A DNA stretch of 64,000 nt from Halobacteriovorax sp. (GCA_002720865.1 PBIO01000011.1:309726-373725); one strand, 5' to 3'; shown: positions 8,818 through 18,390, counted from the first letter of the stretch. The notes: generated from the letters alone by a model not told the origin. A program made the numbers and translations.

Positions 8818-8906
8818 AACAATCCTTTTAAGTGTTTCTTACACTAAATTTTATAAAGAATTCGTACTAAATGACAAGTGATGTCCAAGAATCACCAAGC
8901 GCCCCT

Positions 8907-9140
8907 CTACCAAAGGGCCTCAAGAATTTTGATCGATAAAATCACAAGAAATGGGGAGAAATCAAAGGGGAAATCCTGCGGTACAAGCTGTCTTAAAAGC
9001 TTTCGGATTGGCTTACATGTAAAATCCGACGCCTTTTTAATATAAAGAACGGCCGGATAATTTCTAAACTGAGGTAGATAAGAAAGGATTACATCCGCCA
9101 CTAAAACTAATATATAAATATTTAAAATTGATCTAATCAT
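8907..9140 (-). CDS. YggT-family membrane protein
   Basis: 77 residues from the ATG at 9140, which overlaps the yihY stop by 8 nt (ATGATTAG); a TTG at 9170 would add ten residues. Two hydrophobic helices flank a loop with SYLPQF and the PIRKLLRQLVPQ segment, matching the YggT (YGGT) family, here the single-repeat form. These inner-membrane proteins are linked to cell division, osmotic tolerance and cation handling in different bacteria. Last gene of the SDR-2H-YihY-YggT run. Confidence 0.8.
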   Translation of the reverse strand: MIRSILNIYILVLVADVILSYLPQFRNYPAVLYIKKASDFTCKPIRKLLRQLVPQDFPFDFSPFLVILSIKILEALW

Positions 9141-10056
9141 TGGATTTATTATCCTCAATAGGAAGACCAATGTCGAGTGGATACTTTTGAAATTGGTAGG
9201 ATAAGCAAGCTCCGAAGAAAAATAAACACATCACCAAAAAGATCCAAGTACAGGCCAAGATAAAAGTATAATAATCTCCATAGTTCGCCACGAGGGTCCC
9301 TCTCGCATTCTTTAAATAAACCCAAAATAAGTTTTTAGCTAAAAGTAAAAAGAAAACAAAAGTAAATGAGCTAAAAAAAGACTCTCTCCACGTAATCTTA
9401 AACCTGAAAAACCATCGATATAAAAAGGTAAAATACCCAAGGATGAGTAGACCAATAAAGACATTGGATTTTAGAAACTTAAAGCTCTTTAAATTAATGG
9501 AATTGAGCCAATCAACAAAGCCTGTAAGTGCATGAATGGTTTGCATATATTCAATAGCACCTGATTTTTTAAAAAAGGAGAGGGCACCCATTAATATCGG
9601 AGGTAGTGCTAAGAGAAATATTAATGAACTTATGCTAATGGCAATAATTCCCATTCCCTGTAAATACTTCCACTTCGAAGTGTGGGACTTATCATCAGTC
9701 ATGAGATAAAGACCATTCCAAATTGAGTTAAAAAGACCGAAACCTGTAATTAGAAGAATGATGGTATTAATTAAAGTAAAAGCTCCCCCTCCAAAAAGAG
9801 GGCCAGACAATACGTTTTTAAATTGCAGTAACATTTCTGGGGCAGCATTAGGAAATAAACCTCCCGCCAAAACAAAGATTTCTTTTTCACTTTTTCCTAA
9901 ATCTCCCAAGGCGATTCCCACCATTCGAATAAATAAAAGAGTTAAAGGAACGATAGACATAATCACATAGAATGAAGAAGAGGCCGCCAATGAGCTTCCC
10001 TTCTTTTTATTAAAAAGAATCACTGCTTCTTTAAATCTTTTTGGTATTTTTTTCAT
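9133..10056 (-). CDS. YihY/BrkB-family inner membrane protein
   Basis: 307 residues with six hydrophobic helices and the family-typical N-terminus (KKGSSLAASSSFYVIMSIVP) and C-terminal TFILACTWIFLVMCLFFFGA. This family was once called RNase BN; that activity is now assigned elsewhere, and its members are membrane proteins of uncertain role. The start overlaps the stop of the 2H phosphoesterase gene by 4 nt (ATGA), and its end overlaps yggT, so translation is coupled. Confidence 0.9.
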   Translation of the reverse strand: MKKIPKRFKEAVILFNKKKGSSLAASSSFYVIMSIVPLTLLFIRMVGIALGDLGKSEKEIFVLAGGLFPNAAPEMLLQFKNVLSGPLFGGGAFTLINTIILLITGFGLFNSIWNGLYLMTDDKSHTSKWKYLQGMGIIAISISSLIFLLALPPILMGALSFFKKSGAIEYMQTIHALTGFVDWLNSINLKSFKFLKSNVFIGLLILGYFTFLYRWFFRFKITWRESFFSSFTFVFFLLLAKNLFWVYLKNARGTLVANYGDYYTFILACTWIFLVMCLFFFGACLSYQFQKYPLDIGLPIEDNKSND

Positions 10057-10664
10057 TTAACCGTTTTACCCCAGCAAGAATTTATTCCTTTCTTTACACC
10101 ATGGGGTCCTAAGTGAAGATCCTTATCCGTATATCCAATAGTAATATGAGGATAAAATAGATTGGGGTCGAATTTCGAAGCATCTCCCCCTTTCTTTTTA
10201 TAAAGATCAAAAACTCTTTTTCTATAATCTTTAAGTTTTCGTGAGCGAACAACGAGGAAGAAAGTACTGTCTTCTTTATAGTCTCCTCTCCCAACACAGA
10301 TAATTGAAAACTTTGAGTCTTGGATATTCATTTCTTTGGCTAAATTAGTTAATTCTTGAATTGTTAGATTTTTACTTAGAACAAAATCAAACTCAGGTGG
10401 AGTTATAATTGTGATATGAGCTTCAGTTCGGGCATTCTTTTTAGAAAGCTTTCCTTTCATAAAGACATCAAGTTTATTAAATAAATCTTTTACAGGGTTG
10501 AAGTGGATATTCATGGCCACGTAATTCCCAAATGGCTTTGAAGATTCATGTTTAATAAATGGAACGTTATTATGAATCGACGGGTCAATCTTCCATGAGA
10601 ACTTTGCTTCAGAGTGAATATTAAAACTAAAAATTATACCCAAGATGAAAATTAGTTTATTCAA
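10053..10664 (-). CDS. Exported 2H phosphoesterase-like protein
   Basis: 203 residues. A signal peptide (about 1-20) is followed by a domain with two H-x-T-x motifs, EAHITI (His83, Thr85) and YPHITIGY (His173, Thr175), separated by about 90 residues. This is the hallmark of the 2H phosphoesterase superfamily (LigT/ThpR, cyclic phosphodiesterases, mammalian CNPase), which open 2',3'-cyclic phosphates or ligate RNA. Both catalytic pairs are intact. Export is unusual for the family and suggests action on periplasmic or external substrate. It sits between an SDR gene (12-nt gap) and yihY (4-nt overlap). The substrate cannot be read from the sequence. Confidence 0.75.
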   Translation of the reverse strand: MNKLIFILGIIFSFNIHSEAKFSWKIDPSIHNNVPFIKHESSKPFGNYVAMNIHFNPVKDLFNKLDVFMKGKLSKKNARTEAHITIITPPEFDFVLSKNLTIQELTNLAKEMNIQDSKFSIICVGRGDYKEDSTFFLVVRSRKLKDYRKRVFDLYKKKGGDASKFDPNLFYPHITIGYTDKDLHLGPHGVKKGINSCWGKTVK

Positions 10665-10676
10665 AACTCTCTCCTT

Positions 10677-11534
10677 CTACTGTGAGCTTAATGTTTTTGC
10701 CAGCTCTACAAAGTCCACCGAAGGTTTAATACCCAAGAGATTAGCTCTCTCGTTACTCATAAACCAATCGTCTTCAATTCCGTATGGACTATGTTCCCCT
10801 TCTTTTGCGTCTTTGGCTAGCAAGGCCTTCCGACCTACACCACTTTCCATTATTGAAAGAATTTCACTTAATTTTGGGTTCGCCGTGAAAAAGTTTAGGG
10901 GTCCCTCCACTCTTTGCTCTCCCATTTCCAATAGGGCCAAACCTGCGTCTTTTGAAGATAGGACACAAAAGTAAGCTTCCAAATTTGGAAAATAAATGGG
11001 CTCCCCTTTTTTGATCTTATTTAAATGCCAATTCCAACGGTCGCTAGTATCCCCCATTCCTATAACAACAGGGGGTCTAAAACACCCCACCTTAAAAGGG
11101 GCTTTTTGAAGATAAAATGCTTCCGCCTGCCTTTTTCCTTCAGCATAATCAAAGGCACTTCGATCACCCATTTTTAAATCAAGATTATTGGTATCGATGG
11201 TGTCTTCCCTTAAGTCTTTGCCTAGATTGTAAACACTTTTTGAAGAAGTAAATATTAAGTGTTCTATTTTTCCTTCGAGAGCTTTCGTTAATATTTCAGC
11301 TTCATTGGAGCAAAACCCTAGCTGGTCATAGGCCAGATCAAAAGTTTTGCCATCCAATTTATTTTTTAAAGAAGAGAGGTCATTCCTATCAGCGATTAGT
11401 TTTTCCAGGTTTTTATGCTCTGGAAAATCCCGCTTGCCTCTTGTGACCATCGTGACATGGTGCCCCTTAGATAATAAGATTTCGATAAGTTCCCGCCCAA
11501 AAAACCCAGAACCTCCAAAAACAATTGTCCTCAT
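10677..11534 (-). CDS. NAD(P)-dependent SDR/epimerase-family protein
   Basis: 285 residues from the ATG at 11534, immediately after a GGAGAGG site; an upstream in-frame ATG at 11564 adds ten residues but lacks the nucleotide-binding context. The start MRTIVFGGSGFFGREL is a Rossmann GxxGxxG motif, and FTSSKSVYNLG with a later YAEGKRQAE gives Tyr and Lys spaced as in extended SDRs. The C-terminus is substrate-specific. It resembles plant CSP41-like and bacterial sugar-nucleotide epimerase-like SDRs; the substrate is unknown. First gene of an operon with 2H phosphoesterase, yihY and yggT. The divergent gene starts only 44 nt away. Confidence 0.85.
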   Translation of the reverse strand: MRTIVFGGSGFFGRELIEILLSKGHHVTMVTRGKRDFPEHKNLEKLIADRNDLSSLKNKLDGKTFDLAYDQLGFCSNEAEILTKALEGKIEHLIFTSSKSVYNLGKDLREDTIDTNNLDLKMGDRSAFDYAEGKRQAEAFYLQKAPFKVGCFRPPVVIGMGDTSDRWNWHLNKIKKGEPIYFPNLEAYFCVLSSKDAGLALLEMGEQRVEGPLNFFTANPKLSEILSIMESGVGRKALLAKDAKEGEHSPYGIEDDWFMSNERANLLGIKPSVDFVELAKTLSSQ

Positions 11535-11578
11535 GTCCTCTCCAAAGTTAAGATGTTTCGACATTTAAGGAGAATCGT

Positions 11579-12046
11579 ATGCGAAGCAATATAGAAAAAC
11601 TAGTTTTACTTTTTATCGGCTCACTATTGTTGATGAGCTCTGGAACCCATAGCGGAAATAAAGTTAAAGAGGCCCCATTCTATGGGACTGATATTAAGGA
11701 TAAAAAATCTATTTCTCTAGATAACCTTACTCAAAACTTTTCAAAGCATGATGGTAAAGAAGTCGTCTTTGATGCAAAAGTGGGAAAAGTTTGTGTAAAA
11801 AAGGGTTGTTGGATGACACTTGAAAATAAGTCAGGCTCTACAAGAGTGAAATTTAAAGATTATAAATTTTTTGTTCCAATTTCACTTGTTGGAAAAACTG
11901 TAAGAGTGAAAGGAGTTGTTTCAAGAAAACTTTTGAGTAAAGAAGAAGCAAAGCACTATCTAGAAGATGCGGGAGTAAAAAATCCTAAAGTAACCGGAGA
12001 AGTTGCTGAATACTCAGTAATGGCAAGTGGAGTAAAACAACTCTAA
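11579..12046 (+). CDS. DUF4920-domain secreted protein
   Basis: 155 residues. A hydrophobic N-terminus (about 8-20) is a signal peptide or anchor. The rest fits DUF4920: GTDIKDKKSISLDNL, then the hallmark GKVCVKKGCWMTLE with two cysteines, and a C-terminal VKGVVSRKLLSKEEAKHYLE segment. The fold is OB-like and the family is exported; its function is not established, though the Cys pair suggests metal or redox sensing. AAGGAG lies 6 nt before the ATG. The stop overlaps the convergent gene by 4 nt. Confidence 0.8.
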   Translation: MRSNIEKLVLLFIGSLLLMSSGTHSGNKVKEAPFYGTDIKDKKSISLDNLTQNFSKHDGKEVVFDAKVGKVCVKKGCWMTLENKSGSTRVKFKDYKFFVPISLVGKTVRVKGVVSRKLLSKEEAKHYLEDAGVKNPKVTGEVAEYSVMASGVKQL

Positions 12047-12366
12047 TCTTCTTTACAGGCGGGCTTGTGACCGAGTCCGCAAGCCTTTTTAAAAAAAGAA
12101 TCCTCTTTTGTTAAAATTCCAAGTTCGTAACATCCAAGGGCGTAGTCTCCATTGCAGGACTTTCTTAGATATTTTTCACCCATAATCTTATTATCTTTTT
12201 CCAAATAAATTCGAGAGGCCAATAGACAGGAGCCCGTATTCGACTCTGATTCACAGGACCAAACATAGATATCTAGCTCGTATAATTTATAGCCGATCGC
12301 AAGAAAGACTATAATAAAAGCTACGTATCCCCATTTTTGTAAATATTTGTTTAGATTAAATTTCAA
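12043..12366 (-). CDS. Small membrane-anchored protein with Sel1-like Cys-rich segment
   Basis: 107 residues. One membrane helix near the N-terminus (WGYVAFIIVFLAIGYKLYEL) is followed by an exported domain with about seven cysteines. The C-terminal pattern GDYALGCYELGIL...FFKKACGLGHKPAC looks like Sel1/Hcp (cysteine-rich TPR-like) repeats, where helices are tied by disulfides. One to two repeats at most, so this is a minimal version. Its start overlaps the polB stop by 4 nt, implying coupling, though no functional link to DNA polymerase is evident. Confidence 0.65.
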   Translation of the reverse strand: MKFNLNKYLQKWGYVAFIIVFLAIGYKLYELDIYVWSCESESNTGSCLLASRIYLEKDNKIMGEKYLRKSCNGDYALGCYELGILTKEDSFFKKACGLGHKPACKED

Positions 12367-14684
12367 AATAGTTTTAACTGGTCCCCGGTAATAATATCGT
12401 CAAAGCTTTTCTCCTTTAACCATAGCACATCTTCAGCGAGGGGCCTAATTTGCTTATCTATATAGTGTTGATAATCAATATCAGAATGGTCTAACTCAAT
12501 AGGGACAGGGCCTCTACGGGTAATGATGTATGAAATTCTTCTTAGGTTTTTCTGGTCTTCTTTTGGTAACTGAAGTGCAGCCTTTACGTGGGGAGGTATA
12601 GACTTAATATATTCGTCTGGAGCCTTAGTAAGCCTTTTGGAGTACTCTAGCATTTTATCAAAAGCTCCAGATTTGAGCTCTTCAACAAATTCTCTTATAT
12701 AATCTTCCATCTCTTCATTCGAAAATAGTTTTTCATAAAGACCAAACTGAAAGGTTTTAGCTAACTTCGTTGAATCAGATCTAACGTACTCCATTCCAGC
12801 AAACTGGAGCTTTTCTACATCGCCGTCAAAAATCAAACCAACGTATTTCTTTTTGGCTCCCTCTCCTGTCCCTCTGGAAGCAGGAAGAAAGAATTTTTTA
12901 TAGTACTTCTCAAATTCCATGACCAGTTCGCTTTTCGCTTCAAACATAGTCTCTATTTTCTGACTTAAGTATTCCGTTAACATTGCCGCAAGCTTCTCGC
13001 CTCTATCAAAAGGCTGGGTGTGGTCAGTCCCTTTAAGTTTTACAAATACGGAATCTGTATCACCATATATTACTTTATAGCCTTCAGATTCAAAAAAAGT
13101 GATGGCCGTTTTTAGCACCCATTGTCCACTTTCCGTAATGGCCGTGGGCAAATCTGCATGATAAAACCGACATCCCGTCGACCCCATCACTCCATAAAAG
13201 CTATTCATTAATATTTTAATGGCCTGTGAAAGGTAAGGGTCTTTTTCTCTTTTTGCTTGGGCCCTTAGTTCCATAAGCTCCACAATAAAATCAGGGAGGA
13301 TATGCTCTGTTCTTGAAAACGACAAACCAGAAGGAGTGGCCCCAGTTTCTATGTCATTTTTTATCCTAGAGTAAGGGTCAATTTTGAACGTTTTTATAAT
13401 GCTTGGATATAAACTCATGAAATCGAGAACCACGACATGGTCATGCACTCCAACCTCTGGCTCCATGACAAATCCACCAGCTGCCCCAGCGTCTCGAACA
13501 AGCTCTGGGATATTATTGGCAACGATTCCTTTTCTATGAAGTCTTGGAAGAAAGAAATGATCAAAGGCTGCCGTACTTACTCCGACCCTATCCATTAGTA
13601 GCCCACAAATAATTGTTCTTTTGACAATCATTTCAATTAGACCGGTCTTTTGGAAAATGCGATTGACAAGAGTACAGTCTAATAAGTTGTACTTAGCGAG
13701 GGCTTTTTTATCTTCTCTAAACCTTCTTTCAATTTCTTCAACTTTATTCCCGCCAGTATCGGTTATATCTTTTCCATCTCCAAGGAGAGCATTAGCAACA
13801 GTATCAAGTTTAAAGTTTTCAAATGAATAGAAGTTTGATCTGAGCGAAGGTGGTCCATCAATAACGACCCTACCTTCTAACCTAGCAAACCAGCCAGCAC
13901 CTTTTCTCTCAGTTATCCTAGTTTTACTTTTACCTCTTCCCCAATTGAACTCCAAACCATATTGAGTGTATTTCCTTTCTAGAAAACTCATATCAAAACC
14001 AATAACATGCCAGCCAATAATGATATCCGGGTCGAGCGTTTTAAGTTCGTTATCAAATGCCATCAAGAGATCTTTTTCCGTAGGGTATAACTCTAGGTCA
14101 CATTCTTCTATATGCTCCGACTCTCTTAAGTCTCCCACCATAAATACTTTTTTAAACTCTCCTGAGGCTCCATACTGATGATAGCCAATTGAGAACAAAT
14201 CATTTTTCATTGAAGTTTCAATATCAACTGAAATGATATCTAATTTGGGAGTATAAGTGGCAGGCCTGATTTTGGGGTTTCGATAGGTCTGTACATTATT
14301 CTTTGACTTAAACTCTCCTTCAAACTCCACCGAGCCATTTATAAACCTTTCCATGAGGAAGCGTTCAGGAGCTCTAACGTCAGACTCATAAGTTCTAATA
14401 CCGCGATCTGCCAGAGTGTCTTTAGCCTCTCTTAAATCTCTATTTGTGGAAAAATAAAGTGCATCGACCTCAAGTCCCGCCATGGATTTGAGGTTTACCT
14501 TCTTCCTCTCTCGAAGGCCGCGTAAATTTGGAAGATTGGACTCTTCAGAAGCAATAAAAAAAACGGGGTATTGCCCTGTAAACTCTAAACAAAAAGGACC
14601 AGCATCAGACTTCCCGAAAAACCTTAGGATATGCTCGCCTTTATAATCTTCAAAATGCCCTGTTAAAAGAAAGCCCTTTTGCAA
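12363..14684 (-). CDS. polB: DNA polymerase II (family B)
   Basis: 773 residues, close to E. coli Pol II (783). Exonuclease motifs: ExoI SVDIETS, ExoII WHVIGFDMSF, ExoIII YNLLDCTL. Polymerase motifs: A (DFMSLYPSI), B (KILMNSFYGVMGS), C (YGDTDSVF with both catalytic Asp). It is therefore a complete proofreading polymerase; Pol II acts in replication restart and bypass of DNA damage and is often SOS-controlled. I saw no LexA-like box upstream. The start is TTG, 6 nt after GGTGAG. Followed by the small Sel1-like gene with a 4-nt overlap. Confidence 0.95.
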   Translation of the reverse strand: MQKGFLLTGHFEDYKGEHILRFFGKSDAGPFCLEFTGQYPVFFIASEESNLPNLRGLRERKKVNLKSMAGLEVDALYFSTNRDLREAKDTLADRGIRTYESDVRAPERFLMERFINGSVEFEGEFKSKNNVQTYRNPKIRPATYTPKLDIISVDIETSMKNDLFSIGYHQYGASGEFKKVFMVGDLRESEHIEECDLELYPTEKDLLMAFDNELKTLDPDIIIGWHVIGFDMSFLERKYTQYGLEFNWGRGKSKTRITERKGAGWFARLEGRVVIDGPPSLRSNFYSFENFKLDTVANALLGDGKDITDTGGNKVEEIERRFREDKKALAKYNLLDCTLVNRIFQKTGLIEMIVKRTIICGLLMDRVGVSTAAFDHFFLPRLHRKGIVANNIPELVRDAGAAGGFVMEPEVGVHDHVVVLDFMSLYPSIIKTFKIDPYSRIKNDIETGATPSGLSFSRTEHILPDFIVELMELRAQAKREKDPYLSQAIKILMNSFYGVMGSTGCRFYHADLPTAITESGQWVLKTAITFFESEGYKVIYGDTDSVFVKLKGTDHTQPFDRGEKLAAMLTEYLSQKIETMFEAKSELVMEFEKYYKKFFLPASRGTGEGAKKKYVGLIFDGDVEKLQFAGMEYVRSDSTKLAKTFQFGLYEKLFSNEEMEDYIREFVEELKSGAFDKMLEYSKRLTKAPDEYIKSIPPHVKAALQLPKEDQKNLRRISYIITRRGPVPIELDHSDIDYQHYIDKQIRPLAEDVLWLKEKSFDDIITGDQLKLF

Positions 14685-14773
14685 TTCTAACTCACCGTTT
14701 AATTCTCAATTTGCTTAGCAATTTCACCATACCTTAACTGGACCAAAAAGCACTTATCTTTTAAACTCTACCC

Positions 14774-15712
14774 ATGACAAATCTCTACCCCCCAATTGAA
14801 CCCTATAATACAGGGATGCTTAAAGTTGATGAAACTCACACTCTCTATTTCGAAGAGGTAGGAAACCCAGAAGGTAAACCTATTGTCTTTTTACATGGTG
14901 GACCGGGAGGTGGCTGCTCCACGGATTATCGTAGGTATTTTGACCCAAAAAAGTGGCGAGTCATCCTTTTTGATCAAAGAGGCTGCGGAAGAAGCACTCC
15001 CTTTAGTGAATTAAAAGATAATACAACATGGCATTCCGTTAGCGATATTGAACTTTTAAGATCAAAATTAGATGTTGAAAAATGGGCGGTGTTTGGCGGC
15101 TCCTGGGGCTCAACTTTAGCTCTTTCCTACGCAATTAAACATCCCGAATCTGTAGAGGCACTATTTCTTAGAGGAATTTTTATGGTGAGACCTCAAGAGA
15201 TTAAATGGTTTTATCAAGAGGGAGCCTCGAGGATCTATCCCGATGCTTGGGAAAAATATATTGCTCCAATTCCTCAAAATGAAAGAAATGATTTTGTAAG
15301 TGCATTTTATAAGCGGCTTACTAGCGATAACCAAGAAGTCAGAAAGGAAGCGGCCAATGCTTGGGCGACCTGGGAAGGTTCTACATCAAAATTAATTCCT
15401 AATAAAGAGATGGCCGAAAGCTATGGAGAGGATCACTTTGCAGACGCGTTTGCTAGGATTGAATGCCACTACTTTATAAATAATTGTTGGTTTGAAACCG
15501 ACTCTTGGATCTTAGATAATATTGATAAGATTTCTCATATTCCAGGATTCATTGTCCACGGAAGATATGATGTGGTTTGTTGCGTAGAAAATGCCTGGGA
15601 CCTCCATAAAGTCTGGCCGAAGAGTGAACTAAAAATTATTGAAGATGCTGGTCACTCTTTGAGCGAACCAGGAATTGCCAGTTGGCTGATTGAAAAAACA
15701 GATAGTTTTTAA
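14774..15712 (+). CDS. pip: Proline iminopeptidase
   Basis: 312 residues, the usual length of family S33 prolyl aminopeptidase. Alpha/beta hydrolase with the oxyanion segment HGGPGGG, the DQRGCGRS motif, the nucleophile elbow GGSWGS (Ser), an Asp in GRYDVVC and His in AGHSLSEPG. It removes N-terminal proline from peptides in the cytoplasm. No signal peptide. Monocistronic; the stop overlaps the convergent secreted-protein gene by 4 nt. Confidence 0.93.
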   Translation: MTNLYPPIEPYNTGMLKVDETHTLYFEEVGNPEGKPIVFLHGGPGGGCSTDYRRYFDPKKWRVILFDQRGCGRSTPFSELKDNTTWHSVSDIELLRSKLDVEKWAVFGGSWGSTLALSYAIKHPESVEALFLRGIFMVRPQEIKWFYQEGASRIYPDAWEKYIAPIPQNERNDFVSAFYKRLTSDNQEVRKEAANAWATWEGSTSKLIPNKEMAESYGEDHFADAFARIECHYFINNCWFETDSWILDNIDKISHIPGFIVHGRYDVVCCVENAWDLHKVWPKSELKIIEDAGHSLSEPGIASWLIEKTDSF

Positions 15713-16965
15713 CGCTGAAAAGGACCCGCCAATACACTACCATCAATAGAGACTCCTGAAAGAAAGGTCTCTAGAGGTGTACCTGCATTAATCGCTAAAT
15801 TAGCAGTATCAGCTAGCACTAAAGTGTTTTCAAGTTTTTGGCCTAAGACTTTAGCCTTGTTAATATTTTTTTCTATTTGCAATGCAATTTGAACCGCCTC
15901 TTCTCTCATATCTTTTAAGCTGCCCCTTGAAGCAGCCGCGTTCATCTCCTTTGCATCAATTCGCTTTCTTAAATTTGCTAAAGCCTTATTCAATTTAGTT
16001 AAATTTTTATTAACGTCAGAATATTTATCAGACAGTTTCGTAATATTAGTAGAAATGGTCCCTAATTTGGCATAATTTCCGTTTTTTATGACACTTGAGA
16101 TATACCTGTATTTTTTCTTAACATTGGCCATAGCCTTATTGACGTTAACCACAATTTTTTTAAGCCCATCTGCTTTAAACAGCGCTTTTCGAATTGCTCG
16201 TGGCCCAGTCCCATTTAAAAAACGGACCAATTTTTTATGTGCTCCCAGGGTTCCTTTTGCATATTTTCCTAGTTTTGAAACAACACCTGGTAATCCTAAT
16301 AAATCTGATGCTTTTGAAGCAACCTTCCCTACTGCTCCCACAGCTTTAAAAAGGAAGCCTGAAAAGAATTCTGTTCCTAGGTAAGCTAAGGCATTACAAA
16401 CCACTTCACCTTTTGCCACTGGGGAATAACATTGATAGATATCCTTCACTTTGTTTGCAAAATATTTAGTCAAGGAGTTAAATATCTTAATAAAGTTACT
16501 CTTTAGTTTTGCAAAAAAACCAGCTCCGCTACTAGAGGTAAATTCATTTACCACTCCCGCAACTCCACCTTTATATAATGCTTTTGCAATTTTGAAGGCT
16601 TTTTCTCCCACAAATCCAAACAGCTGCTTTGCAATTTTAGGAATATCTAAAATACTTTTTATACTGTCATAAAAACTTTGAAAAATTCCTTTTAAAACAC
16701 CGGCAAAGCAAGAAAGCAGAACCCTACCAATTCCGCTTCTCTTTGGGTCTCCATTATCTCGAAGTGGTTCAGGAATATGCCCGCAGGCATCTTCTTGAAT
16801 GGCGTCGTTTAAAGCTCCAAATTGAAAGAGTTCTATTTTTGAAAGAAGTGAAAATGTATCGACTTCACACTTAACCTGTAAGCCCGGCTCATTGGCGTCA
16901 TTGGCCATAATACTTGTTGAAAAAAACAAGAAGAATAGACTTGCGAGAATTAGATTACACTTCAT
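15709..16965 (-). CDS. Secreted protein of unknown function, Gly/Ala/Lys rich
   Basis: 418 residues with a signal peptide (ends SIMANDA) and a mature part rich in Lys, Ala, Gly and amphipathic helices. Cys residues at the beginning of the mature region (CEVD, ACGH, SCF) could form disulfides. Several weakly hydrophobic helices (for example FLFKAVGAVGKVASKASDLLG) recall pore-forming or membrane-associating proteins, but I recognise no domain. The C-terminal third is predicted coiled coil. Third gene of an envelope operon: its start overlaps the preceding gene by 11 nt. Confidence 0.7.
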   Translation of the reverse strand: MKCNLILASLFFLFFSTSIMANDANEPGLQVKCEVDTFSLLSKIELFQFGALNDAIQEDACGHIPEPLRDNGDPKRSGIGRVLLSCFAGVLKGIFQSFYDSIKSILDIPKIAKQLFGFVGEKAFKIAKALYKGGVAGVVNEFTSSSGAGFFAKLKSNFIKIFNSLTKYFANKVKDIYQCYSPVAKGEVVCNALAYLGTEFFSGFLFKAVGAVGKVASKASDLLGLPGVVSKLGKYAKGTLGAHKKLVRFLNGTGPRAIRKALFKADGLKKIVVNVNKAMANVKKKYRYISSVIKNGNYAKLGTISTNITKLSDKYSDVNKNLTKLNKALANLRKRIDAKEMNAAASRGSLKDMREEAVQIALQIEKNINKAKVLGQKLENTLVLADTANLAINAGTPLETFLSGVSIDGSVLAGPFQR

Positions 16966-17527
16966 CTAAAGTCTCCAAGACTTCGTCAAACAATGAGAAC
17001 GCCTCACCTCTTGTTATCGTTGCATTTCCTTGATCCATCGTTACGACTTGTATATTTACCGATACATTATTTTGAAAATAGTTAACTTCATAAAAATTAA
17101 CAGTCTCTCCATTATATCTTTTATATTGACCACTAATTTTATACTTATAATAACCACCTTTTTTTCTATCCAGCTTAAAGCTAGTTATTTTTAGGTTTGT
17201 CGCTCCATTAACCGAGAGCAAATCTGTTTTTACTTTTTTAAAAGCCTTAACATATTGTTTTGGCTTAACTGAGCGTGGCTCTAAATTGTATTCTTCTTCA
17301 TCTATTTGATATGAGAGAACTGTTTTTTTATCAACTTTGTGCTGATAGGTTTTGGTTACCCCAAAAATTGATGAAAGCTCATTAAAATCATTCGCAAGCC
17401 TTTGAGAAACCTTGAACTGGATTTTAGTTTGGGTCGGAGTATAAGTTCCAGAGCCCAGGGAGATTGTCGTAATGGCCAGTGTAAAAAATATGGCTAAACC
17501 TGAAAGTGCGAATATTATTTTTTTCAT
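16955..17527 (-). CDS. Small exported protein of unknown function
   Basis: 190 residues with an N-terminal hydrophobic signal or anchor (FALSGLAIFFTLAITTISLG). The mature part has alternating hydrophobic/polar residues typical of beta structure and no cysteines. No family is recognised. Start overlaps the stop of the upstream outer-membrane-like gene by 4 nt and its end overlaps the downstream gene, so the three are probably translated as a coupled set and may work together at the envelope. Confidence 0.7.
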   Translation of the reverse strand: MKKIIFALSGLAIFFTLAITTISLGSGTYTPTQTKIQFKVSQRLANDFNELSSIFGVTKTYQHKVDKKTVLSYQIDEEEYNLEPRSVKPKQYVKAFKKVKTDLLSVNGATNLKITSFKLDRKKGGYYKYKISGQYKRYNGETVNFYEVNYFQNNVSVNIQVVTMDQGNATITRGEAFSLFDEVLETLDEV

Positions 17528-18390
17528 AAGTTAAAACCCTTACCTATTCCAAACGCTACAGTTGTTGAAATATCTGTGTTTTCTCCGATCACTTTACGGT
17601 GGATATAAAAGTCAAAAATCAATTGGTTTTTAAACTGATAAGCACCAATCGCAGAAACCCCTAGCCATTTTTCTTTTTTATTCCAAACGGGAAACCAACC
17701 AGTTTCACTCACATATGCATTGAAGGCATCATCAAGGATATCTCTTCCACCTGAAGTTGTGAAAAGATCAACTCCAGGACCAAGTTTAAAACGCTTCGTA
17801 AAATTAAAGAAAAGTTTATTCTCCATGGCCAGATGATGGTTTCCTAGCCCTGAAGTCTTATGCTTGTACTTAAGTAATGGATGGTACTCCCAGCTTTCAA
17901 AAAAATGAGAACTATAAAGCCCAAGTTCTGCGTGAGAGCCAAAGTCATTAAATGATAAAAAAGCTGGCTTTCTTCTTTTTGTATCCCCTCCAGGATAAAT
18001 ATATTTGCCGAAGACTGCTACTTTCGTATCCCTATCTTTATAGAAGGTATATCCGACTCCTCCTGAAACTTCACTTAACTGTGACCTCTTGGTCCTTTGT
18101 GTGGCCCCAAGAAAGGGACCGTCATTCATTCTGACGTGCCCATATCTAAACCCGAAATATAAGTCCCAATCCGCATCTAAACTTAGGGTCGTATTTAGAG
18201 CCCCTTGATAATAAGTTCGTATGGCCTTATCAAAACCCGGTTGTTGGTAGTCTGTTTTTTCATCACCCTTAAGCCAAAGAGAAGTACTCGTCGAAAGTGA
18301 AATCGAGGAATGAATAAAGATATTCTTAGAATAACCTTTATTAATCCACAAAAGAATGAAGACTAAAGTGTAAACAAATTTTACCAACAT
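17524..18390 (-). CDS. Putative outer-membrane beta-barrel protein
   Basis: 288 residues. A signal peptide (ends NKGYS) is followed by about ten to twelve amphipathic beta strands rich in Tyr/Phe/Trp/Gly (for example WDLYFGFRYGHV, TKVAVFGKYIY, HHLAMENKLFFNF), ending in aromatic/hydrophobic VAFGIGKGFNL. This is the look of an outer-membrane barrel, although the last residue is Leu rather than Phe. First gene of a coupled three-gene operon. Specific transport or structural role unknown. Confidence 0.7.
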   Translation of the reverse strand: MLVKFVYTLVFILLWINKGYSKNIFIHSSISLSTSTSLWLKGDEKTDYQQPGFDKAIRTYYQGALNTTLSLDADWDLYFGFRYGHVRMNDGPFLGATQRTKRSQLSEVSGGVGYTFYKDRDTKVAVFGKYIYPGGDTKRRKPAFLSFNDFGSHAELGLYSSHFFESWEYHPLLKYKHKTSGLGNHHLAMENKLFFNFTKRFKLGPGVDLFTTSGGRDILDDAFNAYVSETGWFPVWNKKEKWLGVSAIGAYQFKNQLIFDFYIHRKVIGENTDISTTVAFGIGKGFNL

